A stretch of 64,000 nt of DNA, taken from assembly GCA_949293295.1 (NCBI GenBank), contig CASFCG010000024.1:30566-94565 (forward strand). Direction: 5' to 3'. Positions 34,580-44,124 of the stretch are shown here, one piece after another. A program made the position numbers and the translations under genes. The notes beneath the pieces were generated by a model. That model did no database searches. It saw only the letters and a program-made list of their open reading frames with translations, and was not told the origin of the DNA. The first letter of the stretch is position 1. The number at the start of each line of letters is the position of its first letter. Origin of the DNA: an uncultured Cetobacterium sp. Its GTDB lineage: Bacteria > Fusobacteriota > Fusobacteriia > Fusobacteriales > Fusobacteriaceae.

Positions 34580-34642
34580 TTCATATAAACTACCAATATG
34601 GGGTAGTGTCTCTACAATTGACCGTAAATCAATTTCTATGAA
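34580..34642 (+). promoter_or_regulatory. Guanine-class purine riboswitch
   Basis: Aptamer features in order: P1 strand TTCATA, J1/2 with TAA, P2 CTACC/GGGTAG with the loop AATATG, J2/3 GTCTCTA, P3 CAATTGA/TCAATT with loop CCGTAAA, then J3/1 CTAT closing P1 (TATGAA). The loop-loop ATATGG and CCGTAAA elements and the core match the purine riboswitch. The discriminating base before U-A-U is C (34636), which pairs with guanine rather than adenine. It lies 76 bases before the guaA ATG. Confidence 0.9.
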
Positions 34643-34654
34643 AAACGTGAGAAG

Positions 34655-34698
34655 GAAAAATCTATTTCTGTTTTTTGTGGAATAGGTTTTTCTTTTTA
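34655..34698 (+). terminator. Riboswitch-controlled terminator before guaA
   Basis: A 14-bp stem (GAAAAATCTATTTC with GGAATAGGTTTTTC, two G-U pairs, 10-base loop) followed by TTTTTATATATTTT. Guanine binding to the aptamer would be expected to favour this terminator and switch off guaA, as for known guanine riboswitches (inference). Confidence 0.85.
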
Positions 34699-34717
34699 TA
34701 TATTTTAGGAGGTATTT

Positions 34718-36256
34718 ATGAAAAAAGAGAGTATTATTATTCTTGATTTTGGTTCACAGTATAATCAACTTATTGCAAGAAGAGTTAGAGAAATGGGAGT
34801 ATTTGCCGAGGTGGTTCCATTTTTTGAGCCATTGGAAAAAATATTAGCACGGAATCCTAAAGGAATTATTCTTTCTGGTGGACCTGCCTCTGTGTATTTA
34901 GATGGTTCTCCTACAGTTGACAAAAAGATTTATGAACAAGGAATTCCAATATTAGGAATATGTTATGGAATGCAACTAACAACTCAACTACTTGGTGGCA
35001 AAGTTGAAAGAGCGGATAAACAGGAGTTTGGAAAGGCTAAGCTGATAATAGATGATACAAGTTCACTTTTATTCAAAGATATTCCAGAGGAAAACCAGGT
35101 TTGGATGAGCCATGGAGACCATGTTACAGTTTTACCAAATGGATTCAAACAGATTGCCCATACTGACTCTTGTATTGCTGCAAGTGCCAATATTGATAAG
35201 AAAATCTATTGTATACAATATCATGCAGAGGTTACTCACTCGGAATATGGAACGAAAATGCTAGAAAATTTTGTATTTGAGATTTCAAAATGTAAAAAAA
35301 ATTGGACGATGGGAAATTATATAGATGAAACTATAGAAGAAATAAAGAAAAAAGTTGGAGATAGAAAAGTTTTATTGGGATTATCTGGTGGTGTTGATTC
35401 GTCGGTTGCAGCTGCATTAATTCATAAAGCCATAGGAGAGCAGTTGACTTGTATTTTTGTCGATACAGGGCTTTTAAGGAAAAATGAGGCTAAAAATGTT
35501 ATGGAGATTTATGGAAAAAATTTTAATATGAATATAAAGTGTGTTAATGCAGAAGAGAGATTTTTAAGTAAATTAGCTGGAATTACTGACCCTGAAGCCA
35601 AAAGAAAGATAATAGGAAAAGAATTTATTGAGGTTTTTAATGAAGAGGCTTCGAAGTTGAAAGATGTTCATTTTTTAGCTCAAGGAACAATTTATCCCGA
35701 TGTAATTGAATCTCAATCAGTAAAAGGACCATCGGTAACAATAAAATCACATCATAACGTGGGAGGATTGCCTGATGATATGAAGTTTGAACTCTTAGAG
35801 CCTTTAAGAGAGTTGTTTAAAGATGAAGTTAGAGCTGTGGGAAGAGAGCTAGGAATTCCGGACTATATGGTAGATAGACATCCTTTTCCTGGTCCAGGTC
35901 TGGGAATTAGAATTTTAGGAGAAGTTACAAAGGAAAAGGCAGATATTTTGAGAGAAGCTGATAATATATTTATTGAAGAGTTGAGAAAAGCTAATCTTTA
36001 CCAAAAAGTTAGCCAAGCATTTGTTGTTCTTCTCCCAGTAAAATCTGTTGGAGTTATGGGAGACGAAAGAACATATGAATATACCGCTGTACTTCGTTCA
36101 GCAGATACCATTGATTTTATGACTGCAACTTGGTCGAGATTACCTTATGAATTTTTAGATAGAGTTTCAAATAGAATAATTAATGAAGTGAAAGGAATTA
36201 ATAGATTGACTTATGATATCTCATCTAAACCGCCTGCTACAATAGAGTGGGAGTAG
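34718..36256 (+). CDS. guaA: GMP synthase (glutamine-hydrolysing)
   Basis: Converts XMP to GMP using glutamine and ATP. 512 residues: glutamine amidotransferase class I domain (about 1-195) with nucleophile GICYGMQ and the His-Glu pair in [13 protein letters not shown]. The ATP-PPase domain has the PP-loop [16 protein letters not shown] (about 225-240). The C-terminal dimerisation part has [16 protein letters not shown] and ends [15 protein letters not shown] lies before the ATG. Controlled by the upstream riboswitch, so product guanine is linked to synthesis. Confidence 0.97.
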   Translation: MKKESIIILDFGSQYNQLIARRVREMGVFAEVVPFFEPLEKILARNPKGIILSGGPASVYLDGSPTVDKKIYEQGIPILGICYGMQLTTQLLGGKVERADKQEFGKAKLIIDDTSSLLFKDIPEENQVWMSHGDHVTVLPNGFKQIAHTDSCIAASANIDKKIYCIQYHAEVTHSEYGTKMLENFVFEISKCKKNWTMGNYIDETIEEIKKKVGDRKVLLGLSGGVDSSVAAALIHKAIGEQLTCIFVDTGLLRKNEAKNVMEIYGKNFNMNIKCVNAEERFLSKLAGITDPEAKRKIIGKEFIEVFNEEASKLKDVHFLAQGTIYPDVIESQSVKGPSVTIKSHHNVGGLPDDMKFELLEPLRELFKDEVRAVGRELGIPDYMVDRHPFPGPGLGIRILGEVTKEKADILREADNIFIEELRKANLYQKVSQAFVVLLPVKSVGVMGDERTYEYTAVLRSADTIDFMTATWSRLPYEFLDRVSNRIINEVKGINRLTYDISSKPPATIEWE

Positions 36257-36384
36257 GTGTAATTATTCAGAAAGGTTATAATTTATAATATTTTACAGAA
36301 TACTATATTAAAGTCAGGCTATAAATATAAAGAAGAATATTGTAGTGAACCTATTTTCTTAGATACTGTTATTTATTGGTTAAT

Positions 36385-36425
36385 AAGGATTGACTCCTAT
36401 AGAATATAAGAGTCAATCTTTTTAA
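36385..36425 (+). terminator. Terminator downstream of guaA
   Basis: A 9-bp stem GATTGACTC/GAGTCAATC with a 13-base loop and T-run TTTTTTAATTTT. It lies about 130 bases after the guaA stop. Confidence 0.75.
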
Positions 36426-37073
36426 TTTTACTTTAATTTTCTTAATTATTATTATTTTAAATCTTCAATATTTCTATAACTGTTTTCTTGTCCATAAAAT
36501 ATTTCTTATTTCATTATTTCAAAGAAATATTCTTATATTACTCTAAAGCATTCTTTAATTTATTTAGAATAGAAACTACGTAAGTACTTACACTTAATAC
36601 CTTCATTACTAATTAATATAGTAATCGTTAATGCTTTTAACGTTAATTTATTAGTTAGAAATAATCCGGTATTCTTATCAGATTAATAGAAAATAAAAAT
36701 CCAAATTCTCTTTAGTATTAATTCGTAATTTAAAAATATTTGTTTTTCACAATTAGCCTTTCTAAGTTTTTTATTTGATTTATACATGCAATCATCCTCT
36801 TATTTTAGTTATGATATTATTTTATCATAATCAAGCTATCTGACCTGTAGGATAGTTTGACATATCAAGTTCCAATTCATTTGGAGTTTTTATTCTGTTC
36901 CTGACTATGAGAAATATCAAGAGAGATAGAGGAGTGAATATCGTTGAAAATATAAATATTGATGGAGGAACTTTAGTTATTGAACTAGAAATAACCTTTA
37001 AAAGTTTATCTTAAAACTTAAAGTTACTTTTACAATATTCATTATATTTTTTCTATGGACAATTAAGAATTTT
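36426..37073. other. Gene-free stretch between guaA and topA
   Basis: About 650 A/T-rich bases. A hairpin TTATGATA/TATCATAA lies near 36800-36835. A 35-codon frame starting at ATG 36907 and ending at 37014 (MRNIKRDRGVNIVENINIDG...) has codon use like a gene tail and is open upstream as far as a TAG at about 36855. It may be the 3' relic of a lost gene; I do not recognise it. Confidence 0.5.
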
Positions 37074-39326
37074 TTATTTTTCAATTTTTTTTATATTTTT
37101 GCACTCTGGATAACCTGTACAAGCCAGAAATTTTCCCCATCTTCCTTTTCCGACCTTAAAAGGTTTTCCACATTTTTCACATTTTCCAGCCTTTTTCAAG
37201 ATTTTTTCCTCTTCTTTTTTTATTTCATTTAAAATAGATTTTAATTTAATAACTCCATTATCAATCTTAATTTGATTGTTTAATAACATTTTTTTTACTT
37301 CTGTAGGTAAAGAAATTCTTTCGTTATCCTCTTTAAAATTTTCACTTTCTAAATAACTTCCGAAACGTCCATTTTTTAACAAAAACTTAGCTCCCTTGTC
37401 CGATATAACATCTGTTAACTGTCCCTTTTTCGTTTCAAGTTGCTTCTCTAGAAATTTTTTAACATTGATTTTTCCTTTTTTTATTTCTTCTAAAGATATG
37501 TCCATATTTTTTAGAGATATTTTTTCAGAACAGTTTTCATCTTGACAAGCTAAGTATTTACCAAAACGCCCATTTTTCATTATCATATAGCCTTTTCCAC
37601 AGCTACATTTTACATCTGATAATACAACTTGATTGGCAATCTCTTCCACTTTTGTTTTATATTTCTTTAAATCCTCTGTTAATTTTGAATAGAAGTTGTT
37701 TAATATTTCTAACCAATCTTTCTCTCCCTCTTCAATTAAATCCAAATTATTTTCCATATCAGCAGTAAATTTTATATTCATTATATCCTTGAAGTTTTTC
37801 TCTAATATTATTTTGACCTCATATCCCAGTTCAGTAGGAACAAAAGATTTTCCATTCAACGTTACATATTCTCTTTTTTTCAATGTTTCAATAATAGAGG
37901 CGTATGTTGAAGGTCGTCCTATTCCATCTGCTTCTAACTTTTTTACTAGAGATGATTCTGTTAATCTAGCAGGAGGTTTTGTCCAATCCTCTTTAATTTT
38001 AAGAGTATTTAAAACTTTTCTCTCTCCTTCTTTAATCTCCGGAAAATCTCCTAAAGCCAGCTCATCTTCATCTTTAAAAACTTTATAATATCCATCAAAT
38101 AATATTTTGTTTAAAGTTCCTCTAAACTGATATTTATCATGTTCTAGAATTATTTCAAATTGCTCATACTCCATTGAAGCTAGTTGTGATATTAAAAATC
38201 TTTCCCATATCAATCTGTAGAGCTTAAATTGGTCTGAAGTTAAGCTATTTTTTATCTTTTCTGGTTCTAAATAGATATCTGTTGGTCTTATTGCTTCGTG
38301 AGCATCTTGAATCTTTTCCTCTTTTTTCTTTCTAGTAGTTTTATTTTTCCCTAGATATTTTTCTCCATAATTTTCTAAAACAAAATCTTTTGTCATGCTC
38401 TTAGCTTCATCCGATATTCTTGTTGAATCTGTTCTCATATAAGTAATTAATCCTTTATGTGCTCCTAGTATTTCAATCCCTTCGTATAATCCTTGGGCAA
38501 TAGACATTGTTTTAGAAGCGGAGAAGCCTAGGTATGATGAAGCTAATTGTTGTAAAGTACTCGTTTTTAAAGGAAGAGGTGGATTTTTAGATTTTTTAGA
38601 TATTTTTGAACTAATGACATTATATTCTTTCTTTTCAGTCAATTTTATATCTTTCACTGTATTTTCATCTGTAATTCGTTCAAATCTTTTATTATCAACC
38701 TTGTATAGCTCCAATAAAAGCTTCTCATCTCCAAACTCTCCATTTATACTCCAATATTTTTCAGGTTTGAAGTTATTTATTTTGTCTTCCAAATCACAAA
38801 TTAGTTTTAAAGCGACAGATTGAACTCTTCCTGCACTTGTATTTGACGAGATTGTTTTCCAAAGTAAAGGGCTAATCTCATACCCTACTAATCTATCTAG
38901 GATACGTCTAGCTTGTTGAGCATTAACTCTATTTATATCGATTTTTCTTGGGGACGAAATTGCCTCTTTTATTGCTGTTTTTGTAATCTCATTAAACTCT
39001 ATCCTAGTGGAAGCATTTTCATCAAGCTTTAATGTTTGAGCTATATGCCACGCAATAGCTTCTCCCTCTCTATCAGGGTCTGAAGCTAAGTAAATTTTAT
39101 CTGCTTTTTTAGATAGTTCTTTTAATTTTTTTATAATATCTCCCTTTCCTCTAATAGTTGAATAACTTGGAGAAAAATTATTTTTTATATCAACCCCGAT
39201 TTTACTTTTTGGTAAATCTCTAACATGCCCAAAAGATGCTGTGACCTGAAAGTTTTTTCCTAACATCTTTTCAATTGTTTTAGCTTTGGCTGGGGATTCT
39301 ACAATAACTAAATTTTTCTTTGCCAT
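37074..39326 (-). CDS. topA: DNA topoisomerase I
   Basis: Relaxes negative supercoils by nicking one strand. 750 residues: N-terminal TOPRIM domain (LVIVESPAKAKTIEKMLG, acidic DPDREGEAIAWH), active-site Tyr in GLITYMRTDSTRIS, and the RPSTYASIIETLKKREYV segment. There are two to three C-terminal zinc ribbons: CSCGKGYMIMKNGRFGKYL with its Cys pair (near 590) and CEKCGKPFKVGKGRWGKFL at the end, plus a Cys-free related repeat between. ATG start after a weak GG-rich site. Convergent with guaA. Confidence 0.97.
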   Translation of the reverse strand: MAKKNLVIVESPAKAKTIEKMLGKNFQVTASFGHVRDLPKSKIGVDIKNNFSPSYSTIRGKGDIIKKLKELSKKADKIYLASDPDREGEAIAWHIAQTLKLDENASTRIEFNEITKTAIKEAISSPRKIDINRVNAQQARRILDRLVGYEISPLLWKTISSNTSAGRVQSVALKLICDLEDKINNFKPEKYWSINGEFGDEKLLLELYKVDNKRFERITDENTVKDIKLTEKKEYNVISSKISKKSKNPPLPLKTSTLQQLASSYLGFSASKTMSIAQGLYEGIEILGAHKGLITYMRTDSTRISDEAKSMTKDFVLENYGEKYLGKNKTTRKKKEEKIQDAHEAIRPTDIYLEPEKIKNSLTSDQFKLYRLIWERFLISQLASMEYEQFEIILEHDKYQFRGTLNKILFDGYYKVFKDEDELALGDFPEIKEGERKVLNTLKIKEDWTKPPARLTESSLVKKLEADGIGRPSTYASIIETLKKREYVTLNGKSFVPTELGYEVKIILEKNFKDIMNIKFTADMENNLDLIEEGEKDWLEILNNFYSKLTEDLKKYKTKVEEIANQVVLSDVKCSCGKGYMIMKNGRFGKYLACQDENCSEKISLKNMDISLEEIKKGKINVKKFLEKQLETKKGQLTDVISDKGAKFLLKNGRFGSYLESENFKEDNERISLPTEVKKMLLNNQIKIDNGVIKLKSILNEIKKEEEKILKKAGKCEKCGKPFKVGKGRWGKFLACTGYPECKNIKKIEK

Positions 39327-39434
39327 CCTTAAATCACCCCTATATTATTTATCAATTTTCCATTAGATTATATTTAAATTTTATAAAAAAATCAACCATA
39401 ATATAATTAAGTTTTTATATAACTAAAAAAATTA

Positions 39435-39463
39435 TTAATCTTAGTAATAAACTATGTTAAAAT
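39435..39463 (+). promoter_or_regulatory. Promoter of the OYE-earP-efp operon
   Basis: TTAATC (39435-39440), 17 bases, TAAAAT (39458-39463) with TGT before it. The -10 (ATGTTAAAATA) is nearly the same as the one before potA. Confidence 0.6.
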
Positions 39464-39496
39464 AACTTTGTAGATAAAATTTTACTAGGAGGAGAG

Positions 39497-40456
39497 ATGA
39501 TAAATCTGTTTACACCGTTGAAAATAAAGAATAAAGTCCTAAAAAATAGAGTTGTTTTACCACCTCTTGTACGTTTTTCATTGATTGAGAAGGATGGATA
39601 TGTTACAGAGAGATTAATAGAGTGGTATAGAGAGATTGCTGAAAATGGTGTCGGAATGATTATTGTGGAGGCAACTTGTGTGGATAAAAATGGAAAATTA
39701 AGAGATAATCAACTTGGGATATGGGACGATAGTTTTATAGATGGCTTATCAAAGATAGCTGATATCGGAAAAAAATACAATATTCCCATTCTTTTACAGA
39801 TTCATCATTATGGATTTAAGGAGAAGATATCAGAAGTAAAGACAGAGGTTTTAGATAAAATTTTAAATCAGTTTATTGTCGCTATTGAGCGAGCCAAAAA
39901 AGCAGGATTTGATGGAGTGGAACTCCACGGGGCTCATACCTATTTATTATCTCAACTTGCTTCACGAATTTGGAATAATAGAGTTGATAAATATGGTGGA
40001 AGTTTTCAAAAAAGGATGTATTTTGTAACAGAGTTGATTGAACAAACAAGAGATTTATTTGATAATGATTTTATTTTGGGATATAGAATGGGAGGAAATG
40101 AACCCTTATTAAAGGATGGGATAGAGGTTGCTAAATATTTAGAAAAACTTGGGATAGATCTCCTCCATGTTTCATTTGGTGTTCCAGATCCCGAGAAAAA
40201 ACAAGAGGTAAAAATTGACCTTCCTCAAAATTTTGAATTTGATTGGGTTGTTTATTTAGGAGTGGAGATAAAAAAACACGTGAATCTTCCCGTTATTGGT
40301 GTTAGAAATATAAAAACTGAATCTCAAGCAAGTAAATTGATTGAAAGTCAGATGCTAGATTTAGTTGCAATTGGAAGAGCAATGATTTCACGTCCTAATT
40401 GGATGAAATATGCCAAAAAAGATTATTTAAAAAGAACTGGAAAGTTGGTTAAATAA
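39497..40456 (+). CDS. Old-yellow-enzyme family NADH:flavin oxidoreductase
   Basis: FMN oxidoreductase of the OYE family (single TIM barrel), 319 residues. It has FTPLKIKNKVLKNRVVLPPL at the start, LLQIHHYG (substrate-side residues), GFDGVELHGAHTYLLSQLAS with the HGAH signature, RVDKYGGSFQKR, and VAIGRAMISRPNW for FMN phosphate. It lacks the C-terminal iron-sulphur/FAD part of 2,4-dienoyl-CoA reductases. Substrate unknown. The gene is joined end-to-start with earP and efp, giving a three-gene operon. Confidence 0.92.
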   Translation: MINLFTPLKIKNKVLKNRVVLPPLVRFSLIEKDGYVTERLIEWYREIAENGVGMIIVEATCVDKNGKLRDNQLGIWDDSFIDGLSKIADIGKKYNIPILLQIHHYGFKEKISEVKTEVLDKILNQFIVAIERAKKAGFDGVELHGAHTYLLSQLASRIWNNRVDKYGGSFQKRMYFVTELIEQTRDLFDNDFILGYRMGGNEPLLKDGIEVAKYLEKLGIDLLHVSFGVPDPEKKQEVKIDLPQNFEFDWVVYLGVEIKKHVNLPVIGVRNIKTESQASKLIESQMLDLVAIGRAMISRPNWMKYAKKDYLKRTGKLVK

Positions 40457-41608
40457 ATGAAGATGAATAGTTTAGATATATTTTGTGAAGTGATAGATAA
40501 TTTCGGAGATATTGGTGTTGCATATAGAATAGCAAAAGAGTTTAAAAAGCTTTATGGGGACAGCTTAAAAATTAGAGTATTTTTAAATAGGGTTGAGGAG
40601 TTTACTAAAATTAACAATAAAGCTCAGAACCTTTCGTATCAGAGAATAGATGATATTGAGTATATTGAGTTTGAGTATTTAATTAAAAATATGTGTACTT
40701 TTTTTACTGCAGATGTTATAATAGAGGCGTTTGGATGTAATATTCCATATGAATACTTAGAAAAGGCAAAGATAAATTCAAAATTACTCATAAATTTGGA
40801 GTATCTTTCTGGGGAAAGTTGGGTAGATGAGGTTCATCTATTGCCATCTCCATTGGGAGATTGTAAGTTGAAAAAGTATTTTTATATGCCTGGGTTTTCA
40901 AAAAAATCAGGTGGAGTTATTATAGATTCTTTATATTTAGAGAGAAAGATAAGTTCCGTGAGTAAAAAAGAGGAGATATTAAACAGATATATTCCAAATT
41001 TTAAAAAGGATGAAATGGTTAGAATTGGGACGCTTTTCAGTTATGTTAAGAATTTTGAGCCACTTTTCCAAGCTTTGGAAAAGAGAAAAGAGAAACATTA
41101 TCTGCTTGTATTAGGAGAAAAATCCATAAGTAGTGTAAAAGCTATTTTGAAAACAAAGAGTTATTTAAATGTAGAAGTTATATTAATGCCCTTTTTAACT
41201 CAAGAACAGTACGAAGAGTTGATTAGTATAGTTGACTATAATTTTGTACGTGGTGAAGACTCCTTTGTACGAGCTCTCTTAAGCGGAAAACCTTTTATTT
41301 GGAATGTATATTTACAGAATGAAAGAGCTCATATGGATAAATTAAATGGTTTCATTAACTGTTATGAAAGAATAGTGTCAAATGTTAACAACGAAGCATT
41401 CGAAATACATTCAAAGCTGCTAAGAGATTATAATTTTAGAGAGTATGATAATTTAGATGTTGGTAATGAAAGATATGATGATTTTTTTGAAAATTTTGAA
41501 TCAATTAAAAAGATATCTTTTGAATTTTCCAGCTATTTAATAAAAAATTGTAATCTTATAGATAAATTAAATAGTTTTATTTTAAAATTTTTAGGAGGTA
41601 AGTTATGA
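40457..41608 (+). CDS. earP: EF-P arginine rhamnosyltransferase EarP
   Basis: Transfers rhamnose from dTDP-rhamnose to Arg-32 of elongation factor P. 383 residues with the two-Rossmann GT-B layout. The N-terminal LDIFCEVIDNFGDIGVAYRI has the catalytic Asp pair region (EarP family DIFCxVIDNFGDIG). Sugar-nucleotide region LVRGEDS-like (NFVRGEDSFVRAL) and KPFIWNVYLQNERAHMDKL follow in the C-terminal domain. It overlaps efp by four bases and precedes it, as in other earP organisms. An ATG directly after the upstream stop is used. Confidence 0.92.
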   Translation: MKMNSLDIFCEVIDNFGDIGVAYRIAKEFKKLYGDSLKIRVFLNRVEEFTKINNKAQNLSYQRIDDIEYIEFEYLIKNMCTFFTADVIIEAFGCNIPYEYLEKAKINSKLLINLEYLSGESWVDEVHLLPSPLGDCKLKKYFYMPGFSKKSGGVIIDSLYLERKISSVSKKEEILNRYIPNFKKDEMVRIGTLFSYVKNFEPLFQALEKRKEKHYLLVLGEKSISSVKAILKTKSYLNVEVILMPFLTQEQYEELISIVDYNFVRGEDSFVRALLSGKPFIWNVYLQNERAHMDKLNGFINCYERIVSNVNNEAFEIHSKLLRDYNFREYDNLDVGNERYDDFFENFESIKKISFEFSSYLIKNCNLIDKLNSFILKFLGGKL

Positions 41609-42168
41609 AATTAGCTCAAGAGTTAAGAGCAGGAAGTACAGTGAAAATTGGAAACGAGCCGTATGTAATTTTAAAGGCGGAATATAATAAATCTGGAAGA
41701 AATGCAGCGGTTATGAAGTACAAAATGAAAAATCTATTAAATGGGAATATTTCTGATGCTATCTACAAAGCTGATGATAAAATGGATGATATCAGACTTG
41801 ATAAGATAAAAGCTATTTACTCGTATCAAGATGGTGAGTTTTATGTTTTTTCTAATCCAGAGACTTGGGAACAGATTGAATTAAAAGAGGAGGATTTGGG
41901 AGACGCATTAAACTATCTAGAGGAAGAAATGGAACTGGAGGTTGTTTATTATGAGTCTACACCAGTTGCAGTGGAGCTTCCTACTTTTGTGGAAAGACAG
42001 ATAACTTATACAGAACCAGGATTGAGAGGGGATACTTCTGGAAAAGTAATGAAACCGGCAAAAATTAATACTGGATTTGAGATTCAAGTTCCTTTATTCG
42101 TTGAACAAGATGAGTGGATTAAAATTGATACTAGAACGAATGAATATGTTGAAAGAATAAAAAAATAA
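41605..42168 (+). CDS. efp: Elongation factor P
   Basis: EF-P rescues ribosomes stalled at polyproline stretches. 187 residues: KOW-type domain I (MKLAQELRAGSTVKIGNEPY), then domains II and III with the GLRGDTSGKVMKPAKINTG linker motif and VPLFVEQDEWIKIDTRTNEY end. Residue 32 at the tip loop (KSGRNA) is Arg, the site rhamnosylated by EarP, matching the gene immediately upstream. AGGAGG lies before the ATG. Terminator follows. Confidence 0.97.
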   Translation: MKLAQELRAGSTVKIGNEPYVILKAEYNKSGRNAAVMKYKMKNLLNGNISDAIYKADDKMDDIRLDKIKAIYSYQDGEFYVFSNPETWEQIELKEEDLGDALNYLEEEMELEVVYYESTPVAVELPTFVERQITYTEPGLRGDTSGKVMKPAKINTGFEIQVPLFVEQDEWIKIDTRTNEYVERIKK

Positions 42169-42170
42169 GA

Positions 42171-42202
42171 GAGTTACTCAGGTTTATAACCTGAGTTTTT
42201 TT
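42171..42202 (+). terminator. Terminator after efp
   Basis: A 9-bp stem ACTCAGGTT/AACCTGAGT with loop TAT, followed by seven T. Strong intrinsic terminator. Confidence 0.9.
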
Positions 42203-42248
42203 GAGACTTATGACATATATGGGTATTGGTTTTTGAGAGAATTTCTTC

Positions 42249-42277
42249 TTGTTCTTTTTGTGAAAAAATAGTATAAT
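42249..42277 (+). promoter_or_regulatory. Promoter before the DEAD-box helicase gene
   Basis: TTGTTC (42249-42254), 17 bases, TATAAT (42272-42277). A second TATAAT lies 13 bases on, so the start may be double. Confidence 0.65.
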
Positions 42278-42312
42278 ACAATGCTATAATTTTAAATGTA
42301 GAAGGTGTTCAA

Positions 42313-43518
42313 GTGAGTGATTTTAATAGGTTTCAATTAGATGATAAGTTAATAAACTCTTTATTAAGGAGTGGAATAAAAAAAGCAACTGAAGTTCAAG
42401 AAAAAGTTATCCCATATGTTTTAGAAAAAAAAGATTTGATTGTTCAAAGTCCAACAGGTAGTGGAAAAACACTAGCTTATCTTCTCCCAATTCTGCAAGA
42501 TTATGAGAAACAAAATGATAATACTCAAACTTTGATTTTAGCTCCTACACGAGAGTTGGTTTTGCAGATTGAAAATGAGATTGATAAGATAGTCGCAGAA
42601 TTCCATAAAATTTCTATATATGGGGGGCGTGAAATCAGTAGTCAAATAACTAAACTCAAAGCAAAACCTAGAGTTATAATAGCTACAACAGGTAGAATGA
42701 TGGATATTATAAAAAAAGGAGAGATTGAGTTATCAAATATAAGGAGAGTTATTCTAGATGAGGCTGACCAGATGATTGATATGGGGTTCAGAGAGGATAT
42801 TGAATTTATATTTTCCAAGCTCAGTAAGAAAAAAAATACATTGTGTTTTTCTGCTACAATTAATGTTCAAACAAAAAAGTTACTGTATAGAATTACAGAT
42901 AATCCTATTTTTATAAAGGTTGATAAAAATAGTAATCCTTTGGAAAATATAGAACAGTTCTATTTTGAGACAACGGATAGAAGAAAAATAGATTATTTAT
43001 CCTCGTTGCTAAATGAATTAAATCCGTTTTTAGCTATTATATTTTGTCGTACGAAAGCAAGAGTGGATAAATTAGAGAATAATCTTTCTCTACGTGGTTT
43101 TTCATGTCAAAAAATACATAGCGATATCCCCCAAGTTAAGAGAGAAAAAATTATAAAATCTTTTAGAAATTTAGAATTTCAATTTTTAGTTGCAACAGAT
43201 ATAGTTTCAAGAGGACTTGATGTCCTAGGTGTTACACATATATTTAATTATGATTCTCCAGAGGATATTGGGACCTATATTCACAGAATAGGAAGAACAG
43301 GAAGAGCTGAGGAAAAGGGATATTCTTATCTTTTTGTAACTGATAAGAATCAGTTATTTTTTCAGGAATTGTGTAAAAATAATGATATAAAAAAGCTTGA
43401 GTTGGAATATATTCCAGATGTGAAGTCGACTTTGATTCTTCCAGAAAAAAAATATAGTAAGAAAGTAAATACCAAAACTAAAAATATTGAAAAAATGAAA
43501 AATAGATATAGAAAGTGA
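42313..43518 (+). CDS. DEAD-box RNA helicase
   Basis: ATP-dependent RNA helicase for RNA unwinding in ribosome assembly or decay. 401 residues: Q motif FNRFQLDDKLINSLLRSGIK, motif [12 protein letters not shown], Ia APTRELVLQ, motif II LDEADQMID (the DEAD box), III SAT, V ATDIVSRGLD and VI YIHRIGRTGRAEE. A short basic C-terminal tail (KYSKKVNTKTKNIEKM) follows, without an RRM domain. The start is GTG. It is a CshA/RhlE-type protein; the exact orthologue is not decided. Followed closely by the HD gene. Confidence 0.93.
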   Translation: MSDFNRFQLDDKLINSLLRSGIKKATEVQEKVIPYVLEKKDLIVQSPTGSGKTLAYLLPILQDYEKQNDNTQTLILAPTRELVLQIENEIDKIVAEFHKISIYGGREISSQITKLKAKPRVIIATTGRMMDIIKKGEIELSNIRRVILDEADQMIDMGFREDIEFIFSKLSKKKNTLCFSATINVQTKKLLYRITDNPIFIKVDKNSNPLENIEQFYFETTDRRKIDYLSSLLNELNPFLAIIFCRTKARVDKLENNLSLRGFSCQKIHSDIPQVKREKIIKSFRNLEFQFLVATDIVSRGLDVLGVTHIFNYDSPEDIGTYIHRIGRTGRAEEKGYSYLFVTDKNQLFFQELCKNNDIKKLELEYIPDVKSTLILPEKKYSKKVNTKTKNIEKMKNRYRK

Positions 43519-43527
43519 GGGAGTTTT

Positions 43528-44115
43528 TTGGAGCGATTAAAACAACAAATGAATTTTCTGACTGAGATTGATAAAGTAAAAGATGTTTTTAGGCAATCTT
43601 TGGTTGTTAATGGAAAAAGAAATGAGAATGATGCAGAACATAGTTGGCATATGTGTATGGTTGCTATTATTTTAAAAGAGTATTTTATCAAGGAGCTTGA
43701 TTTAGAAAAATCTTTAAAACTTATGTTGATTCATGACTTAGTAGAGATTTATGCGGGAGACACTCCAGCTTTTGGAGAGGAACGATTGGATAAGTATGAA
43801 GCTGAGTTGAGAGCAGCAAAAACAGTTTTTTCATTACTTCCAGAGGAGCAAGCAAAGGAGTATCTTGATTTTTGGTTAGAATTTGAAGAGTGTCAAACAA
43901 ATGAGGCTATATATGCTAATATTTGCGATAGATTTCAGGGAAGTATGCAAAATTTTACTTCAAACGGACATACATGGAGAAAATTTAATCCATCCTCTTC
44001 GAAAGTTTTGGAGCGTTTGGAACTGGTAAAAAAATATACTCCTGTCTTATATGAGGAGTGTTTGTATCCAGAGATAAAAAAATATATTGATAAAGGAATA
44101 ATAAAAAATAGTTAG
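43528..44115 (+). CDS. HD-domain phosphohydrolase (YfbR/HDDC2-like)
   Basis: Metal-dependent phosphohydrolase, 195 residues. Metal ligands: ENDAEHSWHMC (first His), MLIHDLVEIYAGD (HD pair and DxxE) and the later Asp in ICDRFQGSMQNF. This pattern matches 5'-deoxynucleotidases of the YfbR/HDDC2 type, which dephosphorylate nucleoside 5'-monophosphates. The start is TTG after a GGGAG site. It lies nine bases after the helicase gene and before a channel gene; no functional link is obvious. Confidence 0.85.
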   Translation: MERLKQQMNFLTEIDKVKDVFRQSLVVNGKRNENDAEHSWHMCMVAIILKEYFIKELDLEKSLKLMLIHDLVEIYAGDTPAFGEERLDKYEAELRAAKTVFSLLPEEQAKEYLDFWLEFEECQTNEAIYANICDRFQGSMQNFTSNGHTWRKFNPSSSKVLERLELVKKYTPVLYEECLYPEIKKYIDKGIIKNS

Positions 44116-44124
44116 GAGGATAAT

